DNA of 27,488 nucleotides from an uncultured Clostridia bacterium (GCA_934162255.1 CAKPIG010000012.1:1-27488); one strand, 5' to 3'. Positions 7,502-15,862 are shown, numbered from the stretch's first letter. Notes: a model not told the origin generated them from the letters alone. Numbers and translations: made by a program.

Positions 7502-9292
7502 ATGTTTAATATTGAAGAGCAATTAAAACTTTTGCCAGATAAGCCAGGAGTATATATAATGCATGATGCTGATGACAAAATAATATATGTTGGAAAAGCT
7601 GTTAATCTAAAAAATAGAGTAAGGTCATACTTTAGAAAAACAGACAAAACAGAAAGAATAAAAAGAATGGTATCACTAATAGACCATTTTGAATATATAG
7701 TAGTTGATAATGAAGCAGAAGCATTAATATTAGAGTGTAACTTAATAAAAAAGAATAGACCTAAATTTAATGTATTATTAAAAGATGATAAAACATATCC
7801 ATATATAAAAATAGATGTAAAATCAGATTACCCAAATGTAACGATAACAAGAAGAGTAATAAATGATGGTTCAAAATATTTTGGCCCATATGCAAACCCA
7901 GGAGCAGCAAAAGAAATGCTAGATTTTATAAAACAAAAATATAAAATAAGGCAATGTAAGAATTTCAGATCAGAGACAAGAGCATGTTTAAATTATCATA
8001 TTAATAGATGTTTAGGACCATGTATGGGATACATTTCTAAGGAAGACTATAGAAAACAAATTGATGAAATAATAGATATCCTTGACGGAAAAACTGATAA
8101 AGTTTTAAAAGATTTAGAAAAACAAATGTTGGAAGAAGCAAGAGACATGAATTTTGAAAAAGCTGCATATATAAGAGATAGAATGTTAGCAATTCAGAGA
8201 GTAAATGCAAAACAGAAGGTTTCAAATATTTCAGAAAATAATATTGATGTTATAGGAATTGCCAAATCAGAAATAGAAGTCTGTGTAGAAATATTTTTTG
8301 TTAGAGGAAGCAAAATGGTAGGTAGAGAGCATTACTTTTTCCCAGACTTAAAAGAGATGGAAGATAAGGAAATAATATCAGGATTTATAAAGCAATACTA
8401 CATGGAAAATAAAAATTTACCAAATAAAATAATGATAAGAGAAAAAATAGATGATCAAGAAATTATAGAAGAATGGTTGACAAAAGAAGCGGGAAGAAAA
8501 GTTGAGATAAAAACTCCACAAAAAGGGGAAAAATTGCGTTTTGTAGAAATGGCTGATAATAATGCTAAAATTACACTAGATAATAAAGAAAGAGATAGAA
8601 GTGAAATACTAGTTGAATTAAAGGAAGTGCTTGGATTAGAAAAACTTCCAAGAAAGATAGAGACATATGATATATCAAATATTTCTGGAGAATATATAGT
8701 TGCTGGAATGTGTGTTATGGTAGATGGAGTAATAAAAAGAAATATGTCTAGGAGATTTAAAATAAAAACTGTATTTGGCCAAGATGATCCTAGATGTATG
8801 GAAGAAGTAATAACAAGAAGATTGAGACATTCAATAAATAGTAGTTCAGGAGGTTTTGGAGCTTTGCCAGATGCAATATTTGCAGATGGAGGAATAACTC
8901 AAATAAGAGCAACCAAAACAGCAATTGCAAAATATGAATTAGATATACCTGTGTTTGGAATGGTAAAAAACAGTAAACATCAAACTAGAGCATTAATGGA
9001 TGAAAATAGAAAAGAGTTAGAAATATCTGAAAACTTAAAAAATTTAATAACCAAATTTCAAGATGAGGTACATGATACGGCAATATCTTATCATAGAAAA
9101 CTTAGAGATGAGGCAATAAAAAAATCAGAACTTGATGAAATAAAAGGAATTGGAACAACAAAAAAATTAGCACTTCTAAAAGAATTTGGAAGTGTTGAAA
9201 AAATAAGAGAAGCAAGTGTAGAAGACTTAACAAAAGTGACAGGAATAAATGAAAGCTTGGCACAAAATATAATAGAAAAATTAAATAAATAA
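7502..9292 (+). CDS. uvrC: Excinuclease ABC subunit C (UvrC)
   Basis: UvrC makes the 3' and 5' incisions around bulky DNA lesions in nucleotide excision repair with UvrA and UvrB. The 596-aa product has the family order: GIY-YIG nuclease (about 12-95, with PGVYIM and IIYVGKA), a four-Cys cluster near 155-180, a UVR motif for UvrB contact (FEKAAYIRDRM), an RNase H-like second nuclease (YDISNISG and later), and tandem helix-hairpin-helix motifs at the C-terminus (IKGIGTTKK, VTGINESLA). The ATG at 7502 is chosen because AAAGGAGG lies just upstream and the domain starts at once; an in-frame TTG at 7427 would add 25 residues unlike the family. Length is typical. Confidence 0.96.
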   Translation: MFNIEEQLKLLPDKPGVYIMHDADDKIIYVGKAVNLKNRVRSYFRKTDKTERIKRMVSLIDHFEYIVVDNEAEALILECNLIKKNRPKFNVLLKDDKTYPYIKIDVKSDYPNVTITRRVINDGSKYFGPYANPGAAKEMLDFIKQKYKIRQCKNFRSETRACLNYHINRCLGPCMGYISKEDYRKQIDEIIDILDGKTDKVLKDLEKQMLEEARDMNFEKAAYIRDRMLAIQRVNAKQKVSNISENNIDVIGIAKSEIEVCVEIFFVRGSKMVGREHYFFPDLKEMEDKEIISGFIKQYYMENKNLPNKIMIREKIDDQEIIEEWLTKEAGRKVEIKTPQKGEKLRFVEMADNNAKITLDNKERDRSEILVELKEVLGLEKLPRKIETYDISNISGEYIVAGMCVMVDGVIKRNMSRRFKIKTVFGQDDPRCMEEVITRRLRHSINSSSGGFGALPDAIFADGGITQIRATKTAIAKYELDIPVFGMVKNSKHQTRALMDENRKELEISENLKNLITKFQDEVHDTAISYHRKLRDEAIKKSELDEIKGIGTTKKLALLKEFGSVEKIREASVEDLTKVTGINESLAQNIIEKLNK

Positions 9293-9387
9293 TTTGTAAA
9301 ATACTGCGATGAAAAATATGTTTTTTGAAGAATATATTTAAATCTCTCACATATATTATTATGGACAAGTAATAAGGGGGTTTTTAT

Positions 9388-9510
9388 ATGAAATTTTTAA
9401 AAAGACATAAGATATTTTCTTTTGCAGTATTTTCTTTTTTTATTCTTACAGGAGTAAACTTTTTTATGATTTATGAAATTATTAAAATGGCACAATTTAT
9501 AAAAATATAA
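9388..9510 (+). CDS. Small 40-aa single-pass membrane protein
   Basis: An ATG at 9388, 7 nt after a GGGGG ribosome site, opens a 40-codon frame ending in TAA at 9508-9510. The peptide starts with a basic cap (MKFLKRHK), followed by a hydrophobic Phe/Ile/Val-rich span (about residues 9-29) and a short tail. It is not clearly a cleavable signal. It sits between uvrC and the patatin-like gene, 17 nt before the latter's ATG, so it is probably co-transcribed with it. I do not recognise a family. Codon use, ribosome site and spacing favour a real gene; its role is unknown. Confidence 0.6.
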   Translation: MKFLKRHKIFSFAVFSFFILTGVNFFMIYEIIKMAQFIKI

Positions 9511-9527
9511 GTCAAAAGGAGGAAATT

Positions 9528-10391
9528 ATGAGAGGATTAGCATTGTCAGGAGGAGGTATAAAGGCTGCTGCACATATAGGAGCGTTAAAAGCATTTGAAG
9601 AAAATGGTATTAAATTTGATTGTGTATCAGGAGCATCATCAGGAAGCATAATAGCTACGATGTATGCACTTGGTTATAGTAGTGATGAAATGTGGAAAAT
9701 GTTTAAAAAATACTGTAAAAAAATAAAATATGCAGAATGGAAACAAGTATTTAAATTGGTAATTGGATTACTATGTACAAGAAGATTAATTGTAGACGGA
9801 TTAAATAGTGGAAAGGCAATAGAAAAAATTATAGATGAAATATGTGAAGAATCTAATGTAAATAGTATAAATCAAATAAAAATGCCATTAATGATTTCAA
9901 TGGTAGATTTACAAAAAGGAACAGTTTACATAGCGACATCTAAAGAAGTGAGAGCAAATTTATTGGATAATACAAGATTTATTACAAATATTCCAATTGC
10001 AACAGCAGTAAGGGCAAGTTGCAGTTTTCCTGTTGTATTTTCACCATGTGAATACAATGGAATTCAATTAATAGATGGAGGAACAAGAGAAAACTTGCCA
10101 TGGAAAGGATTGAAAGACATTGGAGCAGATGAAGTATTTGGAATATCATTTGATACAATCTTAGAAAAAAATCAATGTTGTAAAAATATTGTGGAAGTAG
10201 CTGCAAGAGCAATGGAATTACAGGGAAGAGAATTATCAATGTATGAAAAAGCAGGAATAGATTATTTGATAAATATAAACTTAAAGAAAGTTGCTTTACT
10301 TGATTCTACACAAATAAACATGTTATATAAAATGGGATATGAAGAAACTAAGAAACAGCTAAAAATGCTTGAAAATGTGGGAAAATTTTAG
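9528..10391 (+). CDS. Patatin-like phospholipase / acyl hydrolase
   Basis: This 287-aa protein has the full patatin signature: the glycine-rich oxyanion motif LSGGGIKAAAHIG (6-18), the nucleophile elbow GASSG (35-39, Ser37) and the catalytic Asp in IDGG (Asp183). Patatin-family enzymes use a Ser-Asp dyad to hydrolyse acyl esters of lipids; bacterial members like YlbK/RssA are cytosolic or membrane-associated and often have no known substrate. No signal peptide is present. GGAGG (9518-9522) precedes the ATG. It follows the small membrane peptide closely, and a promoter for the next gene overlaps its 3' end. Confidence 0.9.
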   Translation: MRGLALSGGGIKAAAHIGALKAFEENGIKFDCVSGASSGSIIATMYALGYSSDEMWKMFKKYCKKIKYAEWKQVFKLVIGLLCTRRLIVDGLNSGKAIEKIIDEICEESNVNSINQIKMPLMISMVDLQKGTVYIATSKEVRANLLDNTRFITNIPIATAVRASCSFPVVFSPCEYNGIQLIDGGTRENLPWKGLKDIGADEVFGISFDTILEKNQCCKNIVEVAARAMELQGRELSMYEKAGIDYLININLKKVALLDSTQINMLYKMGYEETKKQLKMLENVGKF

Positions 10392-10397
10392 TATAAT
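10369..10397 (+). promoter_or_regulatory. Internal promoter for the methyltransferase gene
   Basis: TTGAAA (10369-10374), 17 nt, then a perfect TATAAT (10392-10397). The -35 box lies inside the last codons of the patatin-like gene, so the next genes can be expressed independently. Confidence 0.65.
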
Positions 10398-10423
10398 AGT
10401 TTATGTAGAATTAAGGAGGAAAA

Positions 10424-11287
10424 ATGGAACTAGCAAATAATTGGAATGATTATAAAATATTAGATATGGCAGATGGACAAAAATTAGAGAAATGGGGAAA
10501 TGTAATTTTATCAAGACCTGACCCACAAATAATTTGGAAAGAAAAAACATATCCAGAAAAATGGAAAAGTGCAAACGCAATATATCATAGAAGCAAAACA
10601 GGAGGCGGTGCTTGGCAATATAATAAAAAAATGCCAGAAAAATGGCAAATAAAATATAAGGAATTAACATTCAATATAAAACCAATGGGATTTAAACATA
10701 CAGGTTTATTTCCAGAACAGGCTGTAAACTGGGATTGGATGATGAATAAAATAAGAAATGCAAAAAGAGATATTAAAGTATTAAATCTATTTGCATATAC
10801 TGGTGGAGCAACTGTAGCTTGTAGTGCAGCAGGTGCTTCAGTTTGCCATGTAGATAGTTCAAAAGGAATGGTATCATGGGCAAAAGAAAATATAATCTCA
10901 TCAGGGCTACAAGAAAGGCCAGTTAGATACATAATAGATGATGTAGTAAAATTTGTTAACAGAGAAATTCGTAGAGAAAATAAATATGATGCAATAATAA
11001 TGGATCCACCTTCATATGGAAGGGGAGCAAATGGGGAAGTATGGCAATTTGAGAATAATATATATGATTTAGTTGAACTATGTTCAAAAGTATTATCAGA
11101 TAAACCACTATTCTTTTTAATAAATTCATATACAACAGGAATTTCAAGTAAAGTTCTAGAAAACATATTAAATTTAACAATAAACAAAAAATATAAAGGA
11201 AAAGTATATTCAGGAGAAGTAGGAATTCCTATGGAAGATTCAAATTTAGTACTTCCATGTGGAATCTTTGGAAGATGGGAGAAATAA
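10424..11287 (+). CDS. Class I SAM-dependent methyltransferase, RlmI-like
   Basis: This 287-aa enzyme has a Rossmann SAM-binding motif I (VLNLFAYTGGAT, about 119-130), an acidic motif II (HVDSSKG, about 142-148) and the DPPSYGRG motif IV (194-201) that fits the RlmI/RlmK rRNA cytosine- or guanine-methyltransferase group. The N-terminal 90 residues lack an obvious PUA domain, which RlmI has, so the exact target (rRNA is likely) is not assigned. AGGAGG (10413-10418) precedes the ATG. The stop lies 1 nt before the ATG of a pseudouridine synthase, so two RNA-modification enzymes appear co-transcribed. Confidence 0.85.
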   Translation: MELANNWNDYKILDMADGQKLEKWGNVILSRPDPQIIWKEKTYPEKWKSANAIYHRSKTGGGAWQYNKKMPEKWQIKYKELTFNIKPMGFKHTGLFPEQAVNWDWMMNKIRNAKRDIKVLNLFAYTGGATVACSAAGASVCHVDSSKGMVSWAKENIISSGLQERPVRYIIDDVVKFVNREIRRENKYDAIIMDPPSYGRGANGEVWQFENNIYDLVELCSKVLSDKPLFFLINSYTTGISSKVLENILNLTINKKYKGKVYSGEVGIPMEDSNLVLPCGIFGRWEK

Positions 11288-11288
11288 A

Positions 11289-11975
11289 ATGCAGAACTTA
11301 AATGTAATATATGAAGACAATCATATCATAGTAGTTGAAAAACAGCCTAATATTCCATCACAAGAAGATAAAACAGAAGATATGGATATGCTTAGTCTTG
11401 TAAAAGAATATATAAAAGAAAAATATAATAAACCAGGAAATGTATATGTAGGACTTGTACATAGATTAGATAGACCAGTTGGTGGAGTAATGGTATTTGC
11501 AAAGACTTCAAAAGCAGCATCTAGATTAAGCAATCAAGTAAGAGAAAAAATATTTAAGAAGAAGTATTTAGCTGTGGTTGACGGAAAACTTGAACAAGAG
11601 CAAGGAACACTAGAAGATTATTTATATAAAGATGAAAGAAATAATATTAGTAAAGTTGTAGATAAGAATAAAAAAAATGCTAAACTAGCAATTCTAGATT
11701 ATAAAGTATTAGCATATAATGAATTAAAAAATCTAACACTACTAGAAATAAATCTTCATTCAGGTAGACATCATCAAATTAGAGTACAACTTGCTCATAG
11801 TGGACATAGTATATTTGGAGACCAAAAATATGGAACAAGAGGACAGGGAAAACAAATAGCTTTATGGGCATATGAACTTACAATACAACATCCAATAAGT
11901 AAAGAAACAATGGTATTTAAGAGCTTACCAGAGAGTAATGGAACATGGTGTATCCTCAAAAAAATTGACAAGTAA
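11289..11975 (+). CDS. RluA-family pseudouridine synthase (no S4 domain)
   Basis: This 228-aa catalytic-domain-only RluA-family enzyme has VHRLDRPVGG (catalytic Asp61) and GRHHQIRVQLAHSGHSIFGD. It begins directly at the fold (NVIYEDNHIIVVEKQP), so no S4 domain was lost from the visible start. The ATG at 11289 is chosen over an in-frame ATG at 11259 because it has GGGAG 7 nt upstream and avoids overlap with the methyltransferase. It modifies rRNA or tRNA uridine; the position is unknown. It is the second RluA paralogue in the window. Confidence 0.9.
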   Translation: MQNLNVIYEDNHIIVVEKQPNIPSQEDKTEDMDMLSLVKEYIKEKYNKPGNVYVGLVHRLDRPVGGVMVFAKTSKAASRLSNQVREKIFKKKYLAVVDGKLEQEQGTLEDYLYKDERNNISKVVDKNKKNAKLAILDYKVLAYNELKNLTLLEINLHSGRHHQIRVQLAHSGHSIFGDQKYGTRGQGKQIALWAYELTIQHPISKETMVFKSLPESNGTWCILKKIDK

Positions 11976-11993
11976 GGGAATTTATGAGATAAT
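11965..11993 (+). promoter_or_regulatory. Sigma-A-type promoter for the DUF2628 gene
   Basis: TTGACA (11965-11970) and GATAAT (11988-11993) are separated by 17 nt. The -35 box overlaps the last codons of the RluA-family gene. Confidence 0.7.
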
Positions 11994-12029
11994 ATAGGTA
12001 GTTATTTTTTTATAAAGGGGGTACTTAAG

Positions 12030-12653
12030 ATGGAAGAAAATGAGAAATTTGAAAAAAAAGAAAAAATCGAAGAGACAATGCAAACAGAAAATGTTGAAAA
12101 TACTGAAAAAGTTGAGACAAAACAAGAAACAGTAAAGGAACAAGTAAAAGAAGAAAAAAGCGAGATTACTGAAGAACAGCTATATAAAGCGTGGATAGGT
12201 AATAAAGCAGAAACTATGTATCTTAACATGCAAAAAACGTCATTTAACCCTTGGGCATTTTTATTTGGTGTATTTTATATGATATATAGAAAAATGTATT
12301 TGATAGCAATAGTTGCGTATATAATTAATATGGTAATTATAGAAGTAACAAATAGTGGATTTGTATCAATTCTTTTATGGATAGTATATGGATTTTCATT
12401 CTATCCATTATACAAATGGGATATAAAGAGAAAATTAAATAATTTTAAAGTTCAAAATTATACAGATGAGCAAATTTTAGCACTAGCAAAAGAAAAAGGT
12501 GGAACATCAAAAATATGGATTTTAGTTTTGATAATAGCAATAGTTGCAATAATATCATTAGTAATTGTTGGTGTAGGAATTTTTGGAATGCTTTCTACGT
12601 CAGTTGGACAAAATATTTTGACAAATCCATCATCACAATATTATTTTTATTAA
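12030..12653 (+). CDS. DUF2628-family membrane protein
   Basis: This 207-aa protein has a highly charged Glu/Lys/Thr-rich N-terminal segment (1-55, probably disordered or coiled) followed by the pattern FNPWAFLFGVFYMIYRKMY that marks DUF2628 proteins. About four hydrophobic spans follow, the last a strong helix near 165-190. DUF2628 members have no defined biochemical role. A GGGGG ribosome site precedes the ATG, and the gene has its own promoter and a terminator, so it looks monocistronic. It directly precedes the agr locus but nothing ties it to quorum sensing. Confidence 0.75.
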   Translation: MEENEKFEKKEKIEETMQTENVENTEKVETKQETVKEQVKEEKSEITEEQLYKAWIGNKAETMYLNMQKTSFNPWAFLFGVFYMIYRKMYLIAIVAYIINMVIIEVTNSGFVSILLWIVYGFSFYPLYKWDIKRKLNNFKVQNYTDEQILALAKEKGGTSKIWILVLIIAIVAIISLVIVGVGIFGMLSTSVGQNILTNPSSQYYFY

Positions 12654-12662
12654 AACGAATTT

Positions 12663-12689
12663 AAAAGGAGCAGAAATGCTTCTTTTTTT
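12663..12689 (+). terminator. Rho-independent terminator after the DUF2628 gene
   Basis: A 10-bp stem with one G-T wobble (12663-12672 with 12677-12686) closes a GAAA tetraloop and runs into seven T (12683-12689). It separates the DUF2628 gene from agrB. Confidence 0.85.
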
Positions 12690-12838
12690 GTGTTTTAGAA
12701 AAGTGGGAAAATATTATACAAAACAAAAATAAAAAGTTTTTATATATAAAAACAGGTATTTCATAAAATAAATTGAGAAAATTAAGTAGAAAAATGTTAA
12801 ATTTTAATTGTACACAAGATAAGAGAGAGGTGATAAAA

Positions 12839-13450
12839 GTGATAGATAAAATCTGTACACTTTTAACCAATAAGATTCAGAAAGAAATGCCTGAAGTAGA
12901 CAATGAGCGTGCAGAGATAATAATGTATGGCTTACAGAATATTATAGGTGAATTTCCAAAAGGAATAATAATACTGATACTAGCTTATCTTTTCGGAATT
13001 TTTAAAATCACATTACTATCATTATTAATAATAGCACCATATAGAACATTTTCAGGTGGAGTGCATATGAAAACACATATTGGTTGTATAATATATACAT
13101 TTATTTTATATGGAGGAACGGCCCTGTTTGCGAAATTTGTTACCATCCAAGGAGAAATGAAGTATATTGTAGCATTAAGTACATGGATATTTTGCATGTT
13201 AATGATAAAATTATATGCACCAGCAGATACGGAGAATCTACCTATTCTTAGAAAACAAGAGAGAAAACAAAAACAATTTATATCATATATAATCATGACC
13301 CTAGAAATAATAATTGCGATTAGTGTAAATAATTCAGTAATTTTTAACATAATAATTTTTGGAGATTTAATACAAACTCTAACAATAACTAGATTTGCAT
13401 ATAAGATAACCAAAAACAAGTATGGACATGAAGTATATGCAAATGCATAA
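12839..13450 (+). CDS. agrB: AgrB-like autoinducer-processing membrane protease
   Basis: AgrB is a membrane Cys protease that cuts the AgrD precursor and forms its thiolactone ring. The 203-aa product has the family motif RTFSGGVHMKTHIGC, with His76 and Cys83 seven residues apart, matching the catalytic His77/Cys84 of the staphylococcal enzyme. The downstream APADTENLPI block is also typical. About five to six hydrophobic spans are visible. The GTG at 12839 is chosen: it follows GAGAGG and its N-terminus (VIDKICTLLTNKIQKE) fits the family; an upstream in-frame TTG at 12773 has no ribosome site. agrD follows after a 74-nt gap holding a hairpin. Confidence 0.93.
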   Translation: MIDKICTLLTNKIQKEMPEVDNERAEIIMYGLQNIIGEFPKGIIILILAYLFGIFKITLLSLLIIAPYRTFSGGVHMKTHIGCIIYTFILYGGTALFAKFVTIQGEMKYIVALSTWIFCMLMIKLYAPADTENLPILRKQERKQKQFISYIIMTLEIIIAISVNNSVIFNIIIFGDLIQTLTITRFAYKITKNKYGHEVYANA

Positions 13451-13456
13451 ATTGTA

Positions 13457-13495
13457 ATAATACGAAAATAATATCCGGAAGTATTTTTGTATTAT
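13457..13495 (+). other. 14-bp hairpin between agrB and agrD
   Basis: The arms 13457-13470 and 13482-13495 pair over 14 bp with one G-T wobble and an 11-nt loop containing CCGG. The stem is nearly all A-U. It ends 15 nt before the agrD ribosome site. It could act as an mRNA stability or processing element or as a weak attenuator; there is no U run immediately after it. Confidence 0.65.
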
Positions 13496-13524
13496 ATAAA
13501 TTTACAAAAGAAGGGGGAACCGAA

Positions 13525-13644
13525 ATGATTAAATTTTTAGCAAAAATGGCAGAAAAATATGCAAGATCTACAAACACAGCTTGTGTAATTGCTTGGATAG
13601 GACATCAACCTAAAATGCCTACATCTTTAATCAAGAAGGACTAA
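13525..13644 (+). CDS. agrD: AgrD-like cyclic autoinducer peptide precursor
   Basis: This 39-aa peptide has the three-part AgrD layout: an amphipathic N-terminal helix (MIKFLAKMAEKYARS), a core with the single Cys20 (TNTACVIAWIG), and a charged tail opening with HQPKMP, close to the QPK-x-P tail of clostridial precursors. AgrB would cleave after the core and close a thiolactone from Cys20. A five-residue ring (Cys20 to Trp24) is the standard choice, but seven residues separate Cys from Gln-Pro, so a larger ring or a ring with extra tail residues is possible. GGGGG lies 7 nt before the ATG. The gene is too short for ordinary ORF calling. Confidence 0.88.
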   Translation: MIKFLAKMAEKYARSTNTACVIAWIGHQPKMPTSLIKKD

Positions 13645-13690
13645 ATTCCGGGTAAAGTTTACCTTTACTAAACATTATAAATTCAATTCA

Positions 13691-13723
13691 TTAAGAAAGC
13701 TCCTATAAAAGGAGCTTTCTTAA
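13691..13723. terminator. Bidirectional terminator between agrBD and agrCA
   Basis: A perfect 13-bp inverted repeat (13691-13703 with 13711-13723) closes a 7-nt loop. It lies between agrD (+) and agrC (-) and overlaps the agrC stop codon (13720-13722). There is no long T run, but each arm ends TTAA after a T-rich CTTTCTT, so it can serve as a weak terminator or 3'-end stabiliser on both strands. Confidence 0.75.
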
Positions 13724-15075
13724 GCTATAATAAGTGTTTGCTTGAAGAATTTATCAGTTTTACTTGGAGTAAGAGTCATATTTTTTGTTTTTGAAATATA
13801 TTTATTAACCTCCCATAATCCAATACCATAGTGATTTTCTTTTGAAGAATAACCTTTTTCAAATATTTTATTTAAATCAACATCTTTGTTTGTATAAGTA
13901 TTTTCAACAGTTATTATTGCTTTATTTTGAACATGACTTTTAATAAAATTAACATGAATAGTTTTTTCATCACATTTTTCAGCTTCTTCAATTGCATTAT
14001 CAAGAAGTACACCAAGAATTCTAGAAAATTCATATAGGTTAATATTAAATTCGCTTAAGTCTAGAAAATAGTGAATATCGAAAGTTATTCCAAGATTTGT
14101 AGCAGTGAAATATTTATTATTTAGTAAACTATAAATTCCAGGATTGTTTATAGTTCTAGGGTTTAATACTGATAAGTTTTTAGTTATATTATAATCAGTT
14201 TTTACACCTTTAAAATAAACTTTTAATCCATCCATATCATCATTATCTATAAATCCATCTATTGTAGAAACAATATTTTCAGAGTCATGCTTAAAACCTT
14301 TAACTTTATCATATAAAATTTCTAAAGATCTATTATATTCTTCAGCATTTTGCAAATCTCTTTTAGTATTTGCAAGTGTGATAATACGTGAAAAACTATA
14401 AATACTTATAGATAAAAATGCAACTAGTAAAGCAAAGTTGAAAATAGTTATACTCAAAGGAATAATATCAATATATAAATATGATGTTACTAAATGCACA
14501 ATTATTACACAAATACCAATAAAAACATTTAAATATATAATTTTTAAAGTTTGCCTATCAAGATTATCAAAAAAACTCAAGTTAAAATTAGATTTCTTAA
14601 TTTTATTAAATATGTTACAAGCTAAAAATAAGAATAAATATAAAAATGTTAAATATGGTAATCTATAAATAGGTGTATTATTAAATGCTTCAAAACTTAT
14701 TCCTAATAATATTAAATATATTTTTTGCAAAATAGTATTAGATAGTATAAAAATAAATAGAGAAACTACTAGTGATACTAAGCTTTTAAATATATCTAAT
14801 TTAAATATTAAACTTATCAAAACTAACATTGCACCATAATTTACAATTACATTATAAGGTGTGGATAAAACATATAGACCTAGAATACTTATGAATGTCA
14901 TACAAGTAATGTAAGTCATTTTTTGTTTGTTATTTGCTTGAACATTAAATGGTATTAAAAATAAACTCATTAATATATAAGCTTCCGCAATACCAGCTGG
15001 AATTAACAATATATTTACTAGTTCAACATTTTCTGTAGTTAAAGCGGTCCAAATACTATTTAATAATTGTGTCAT
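13720..15075 (-). CDS. agrC: AgrC-like sensor histidine kinase
   Basis: This 451-aa receptor kinase has about six to seven membrane helices (20-230), the usual peptide-sensing part of AgrC. A dimerisation segment follows with the atypical H-box FKHDSENI (His263), then a GHKL ATPase domain with the N-box LLDNAIEEA (Asn360) and the G-box YGIGL (416-420). It should autophosphorylate on binding the cyclic peptide made by AgrB from AgrD and pass phosphate to AgrA. It starts 20 nt inside the end of agrA, so translation is probably coupled. It is convergent with agrBD, unlike the co-directional agrBDCA order. Confidence 0.9.
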   Translation of the reverse strand: MTQLLNSIWTALTTENVELVNILLIPAGIAEAYILMSLFLIPFNVQANNKQKMTYITCMTFISILGLYVLSTPYNVIVNYGAMLVLISLIFKLDIFKSLVSLVVSLFIFILSNTILQKIYLILLGISFEAFNNTPIYRLPYLTFLYLFLFLACNIFNKIKKSNFNLSFFDNLDRQTLKIIYLNVFIGICVIIVHLVTSYLYIDIIPLSITIFNFALLVAFLSISIYSFSRIITLANTKRDLQNAEEYNRSLEILYDKVKGFKHDSENIVSTIDGFIDNDDMDGLKVYFKGVKTDYNITKNLSVLNPRTINNPGIYSLLNNKYFTATNLGITFDIHYFLDLSEFNINLYEFSRILGVLLDNAIEEAEKCDEKTIHVNFIKSHVQNKAIITVENTYTNKDVDLNKIFEKGYSSKENHYGIGLWEVNKYISKTKNMTLTPSKTDKFFKQTLIIA

Positions 15076-15772
15076 AATTAATCATCTCCATAAAATCAGT
15101 TTTGTATTTTGGTCCAATATAGCATATTGAATTATTCCTAAACAATATAGAATTATCAGACTTGATTTGAATAATATTATTTATATTAGCAATAAAAGAT
15201 TTATGACATCTTACAAAATTAGGTGGCAATTTAGGTTCTATCTTAGAAAATGAGCTGTATATTTCACATTTTGAAACTGAAGTGTGGAAGATTATTTTCA
15301 TTCCATCTTTTTCTATAAATTGTACATCATTTAAATCTATAAGAGAGCCTCTGTTATCAATCTTTAAAAAATTATTACTACTAGAATTAATATCTTCAAA
15401 TAATCTAGATAAAGTTTCAGACATATAGTCCACAGTAATTGCACTTTTTATAATATAATCAAATGTTTTAAATTTATATGCTTGCATAACATATTCATAA
15501 TGACTTGTAGTAAAAATTATATAGCAGTTTTTGGAGATTTCTCTAACTCTTTTTGCAATATCTAGTCCAGACAATTGTGAATTTTTAAATTCAATGTCTA
15601 AAATAACAACATCAACTTTATTTGCTGAAATAAAAGAAAACAATTTCTGAGGCTCTGTAGTCTTTAGTGTAATATTGGCATTAAAATCATTTTTCAAGAT
15701 AGACCTATTAATTATATTAGCAAGTTTATCTAAAATAAAAATTTCATCATCGCAAATAACAATGTTTAACAT
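15056..15772 (-). CDS. agrA: AgrA-like LytTR response regulator
   Basis: This 238-aa regulator has a receiver domain with the acidic pair Asp8-Asp9, phospho-acceptor Asp59 (VVILDI), Thr/Ser near 88-90 and Lys109, followed by a LytTR DNA-binding domain (about 135-235) with the typical FVRCHKSFIANINNI block. LytTR regulators bind pairs of short direct repeats. It is the partner of the overlapping AgrC kinase. AGGAGG lies 6 nt before the ATG. A consensus promoter lies just upstream. agrA precedes agrC here, the reverse of the staphylococcal order. Confidence 0.92.
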   Translation of the reverse strand: MLNIVICDDEIFILDKLANIINRSILKNDFNANITLKTTEPQKLFSFISANKVDVVILDIEFKNSQLSGLDIAKRVREISKNCYIIFTTSHYEYVMQAYKFKTFDYIIKSAITVDYMSETLSRLFEDINSSSNNFLKIDNRGSLIDLNDVQFIEKDGMKIIFHTSVSKCEIYSSFSKIEPKLPPNFVRCHKSFIANINNIIQIKSDNSILFRNNSICYIGPKYKTDFMEMINYDTIIK

Positions 15773-15814
15773 AAAATTCCTCCTGTTTCGACAAAATTAT
15801 TAAAATAATATATA

Positions 15815-15843
15815 AATATAAAACAAATTTTGCAAAATGTCAA
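15815..15843 (-). promoter_or_regulatory. Promoter for agrA-agrC
   Basis: On the minus strand a perfect TTGACA (15838-15843) and TATATT (15815-15820) are separated by 17 nt, giving a leader of about 35 nt to the agrA ATG. The near-consensus boxes suggest a basal level of receptor and regulator. Confidence 0.75.
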
Positions 15844-15862
15844 TATGCAAACAGAGAAAACT

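Noticed and set aside
10585..11187. A 200-codon open frame on the minus strand
   Set aside because: It is antisense to the methyltransferase gene, whose motifs are complete. It has no ribosome site or recognisable domain, and such shadows are common in AT-rich genes.
12773..12838. TTG start extending agrB by 22 codons
   Set aside because: There is no ribosome site, and the added residues are not part of the AgrB family.
12808..12861. Two GTACAC copies around the agrB start as a regulator-binding pair
   Set aside because: They are about 46 bp apart, one lies inside the coding region, and they do not resemble a LytTR site; probably chance.
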